Below, piece by piece: positions 62,730 through 64,000 of a DNA stretch of 64,000 nt. The stretch is from JBFELU01 sp041572755. GTDB lineage: Bacteria > Actinomycetota > Acidimicrobiia > Spongiisociales > UBA11373. The notes beneath the pieces are model-generated. The model worked only from the letters and a program-made list of their open reading frames with translations. It was not told where the DNA came from and ran no database searches. The stretch's first letter is position 1; the number at the start of each line of letters is the position of its first letter. Both the position numbers and the translations under genes were made by a program. Location: positions 1 to 64,000 of the forward strand of contig JBFFRY010000008.1 in assembly GCA_041572755.1 (NCBI GenBank), written 5' to 3'.

Positions 62730-63869
62730 ATGACCGAACAGCCCAGTGCCGATCGAGTTCCGGCCTGGGCGCGAGTCTTGTTCGTCATCATCCTCCTCTT
62801 CGTCTTCCTGGTCGGGGTCAAGGCCCTCGAAACGGGCATCAAGAGCTTCGGCGCCGACTTCACCGACGCCCTCTTCGAGAAGGTCTCGAATCCGCTGGCC
62901 GGCCTCTTCGTCGGGGTGCTGGCGACCGTTCTGGTGCAGTCGTCTTCGGTGACCACATCGACCATCGTCGGTCTCGTCGGCGCCGGCTCGCTCTCGCTCG
63001 ACCTGGCCGTGCCGATGATCATGGGGGCCAACATCGGAACCACCGTCACCAACACCCTGGCCTCACTCGGTTTTCTGCGCCGTACCCGGGAGTTCCGACT
63101 TGCCTTCGCCGGTGCCACGATGCACGACTTCTTCAACGTCTGCAACGTCGCCGTGATGCTCCCCCTGGAGCTGCTGACAGGGTTCCTCACCACCATCTCG
63201 GAGTGGCTGGGCGACCTGCTCGGTGACGTCGAATCCATGGGCGGGCTCGGAGGCGACAGCCCGATCAAGAGTGCCGTGAAAGCGCCGGTGACTCTCGTCG
63301 AATGGCTACTCGAAAAGGCGGGTGCCGGGGGCGACCTGATCGGTGTCGGCCTGCTTCTCTTCGGCATCGGATGCGTCTTCTTCGCCCTGGGCTACGTCAC
63401 CCGCAACATGAGGCTGGTCATGGCGGGACGGATCGAGCGATCCATCAACGCCGTCCTCACCAAGGGAGGCGGGATCACCGCCATCCTGATCGGCACCGTC
63501 ATGACGGTCCTCGTTCAGTCATCGAGCATCACGACATCGGTGCTGGTTCCGATGATCGCCGCCGGTGTGGTCACGCTTCGCAACGCCTTCCCCATCACGC
63601 TCGGTGCCAACATCGGCACGACCATCACCGCCCTCCTGGCATCACTCGCCACCGAGCACCCGGCCGGCCTGATCATCGCCCTCCATCATTTCCTGTTCAA
63701 CGCCATCGGGGTGACCTTCTGGTACTCGATACCGGCCCTCAGAAACATCCCGCTGTCACTGGCGCAGCGGATCGCCCGCCATGCCGAAATCCGGAAGTCC
63801 ATCGTGGTCGTCTATGTGATAGGGATCTTCGTGATAGTCCCCATCATCGGGATACTGGTGCTTCAATGA
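62730..63869 (+). CDS. Na+/phosphate cotransporter family protein (NptA-like)
   Basis: 379 aa. Two inverted repeats with QSSS motifs: VLVQSSSVTTSTIVGLVGAG and VLVQSSSITTSVLVPMIAAG. GANIGTTVTNTLASLGF and GANIGTTITALLASLA follow each. About eight helices. SLC34-type proteins move phosphate with Na+. It is followed by a PhoU-like start, an arrangement known for these families. A phosphate role is likely but not proven. Confidence 0.92.
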   Translation: MTEQPSADRVPAWARVLFVIILLFVFLVGVKALETGIKSFGADFTDALFEKVSNPLAGLFVGVLATVLVQSSSVTTSTIVGLVGAGSLSLDLAVPMIMGANIGTTVTNTLASLGFLRRTREFRLAFAGATMHDFFNVCNVAVMLPLELLTGFLTTISEWLGDLLGDVESMGGLGGDSPIKSAVKAPVTLVEWLLEKAGAGGDLIGVGLLLFGIGCVFFALGYVTRNMRLVMAGRIERSINAVLTKGGGITAILIGTVMTVLVQSSSITTSVLVPMIAAGVVTLRNAFPITLGANIGTTITALLASLATEHPAGLIIALHHFLFNAIGVTFWYSIPALRNIPLSLAQRIARHAEIRKSIVVVYVIGIFVIVPIIGILVLQ

Positions 63870-63885
63870 GTGTGAGGAGGAGCTA

Positions 63886-64000
63886 ATGGTTCTGGAGTTC
63901 TTCAAGGGGGGCGTCGATGAACCGCTCGAGGAAATCGAGGGGATCATCGCCAAGATGCTCCTCGACAATCGACACACCTTCGACCTTGCCATCAACGCCG
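63886..64000 (+). CDS. Start of a PhoU/DUF47-like protein, cut by the window edge
   Basis: ATG 63886 follows GAGGAGGAGCTA, a strong ribosome site, 16 bases after the Na/Pi cotransporter stop. Only 38 codons are visible (MVLEFFKGGVDEPLEEIEG, then AKMLLDNRHTFDLAI). The sequence fits the helical start of a PhoU-type protein that often follows NptA transporters. The rest lies beyond the window. Confidence 0.65.
   Translation, partial: MVLEFFKGGVDEPLEEIEGIIAKMLLDNRHTFDLAINA

Overview
The window is high-GC (roughly two thirds G+C), densely coded bacterial DNA that looks actinobacterial, possibly from an Acidimicrobiia-like lineage. Three things support this. First, there is an actinobacterial helicase/secretion neighbourhood: a MrfA-type DEAH helicase next to a reduced Tad pilus cluster with a DUF4244 mini-pilin, with topA, tmk and holB on the same contig. 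Second, topoisomerase I has the C-terminal repeats seen in actinobacteria. Third, many genes have a TANNNT -10 box 5-8 bases before the start codon, the mark of leaderless mRNAs. No rRNA, tRNA, CRISPR array, insertion sequence or prophage was seen.

Layout. 1-3.6 kb: a cell-surface locus with a repeat-rich secreted protein cut by the window edge, two CAP/RTX secreted proteins with opposite domain order, and a sortase. 3.6-8.1 kb: acyl-CoA dehydrogenase, FAD oxidoreductase, SDR39U1-type epimerase and a PlsC-like acyltransferase. 8-13.8 kb: holB, tmk, an MFS transporter and topA. 13.9-16.4 kb: a glycosyltransferase and a tandem histidine phosphatase. 16.4-22.8 kb: a monovalent-cation block (membrane pyrophosphatase, TrkH, TrkA, NhaA). 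22.8-27.6 kb: LCP protein, TerC, universal stress protein, a secreted protein and a URO-D family protein. 27.6-34.1 kb: helicase plus Tad cluster. 34.3-38.1 kb: a NarL-type two-component system, then an operon with a His/Asp-rich cupredoxin and a DUF411 protein. 38.2-45.7 kb: oxidoreductase, permeases, HAD phosphatase, MFS plus ArsR-like regulator, macrodomain. 45.7-50.3 kb: SDR, MOSC-like protein, GDPD, fused FTCD, IF-1-like protein and RRM protein. 50.4-57.7 kb: a second DUF411 gene, thioesterase, MFS transporters, an iodotyrosine-deiodinase-like nitroreductase with a cupin, DUF3786 and ACR3. 57.9-64 kb: deoD, GNAT, modABC with a divergent PadR regulator, a monooxygenase-like protein, and a Na/Pi cotransporter followed by a PhoU-like start.

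The main discovery is a pair of DUF411 genes (37534-38073 plus strand; 50436-50951 minus strand). Each is interrupted by an in-frame TGA at the codon where DUF411 proteins carry the first cysteine of their C-G-C-C metal site. Each has the same hairpin 14 bases after the TGA, and synonymous divergence is almost absent across that hairpin but high elsewhere. The simplest reading is two selenoproteins with Sec in a metal site. The first is the last gene of an operon with a type-1 copper protein carrying a His/Asp-rich repeat, which suggests a metal-handling system at the cell envelope. No selABCD genes lie in the window, so the claim depends on the rest of the genome.
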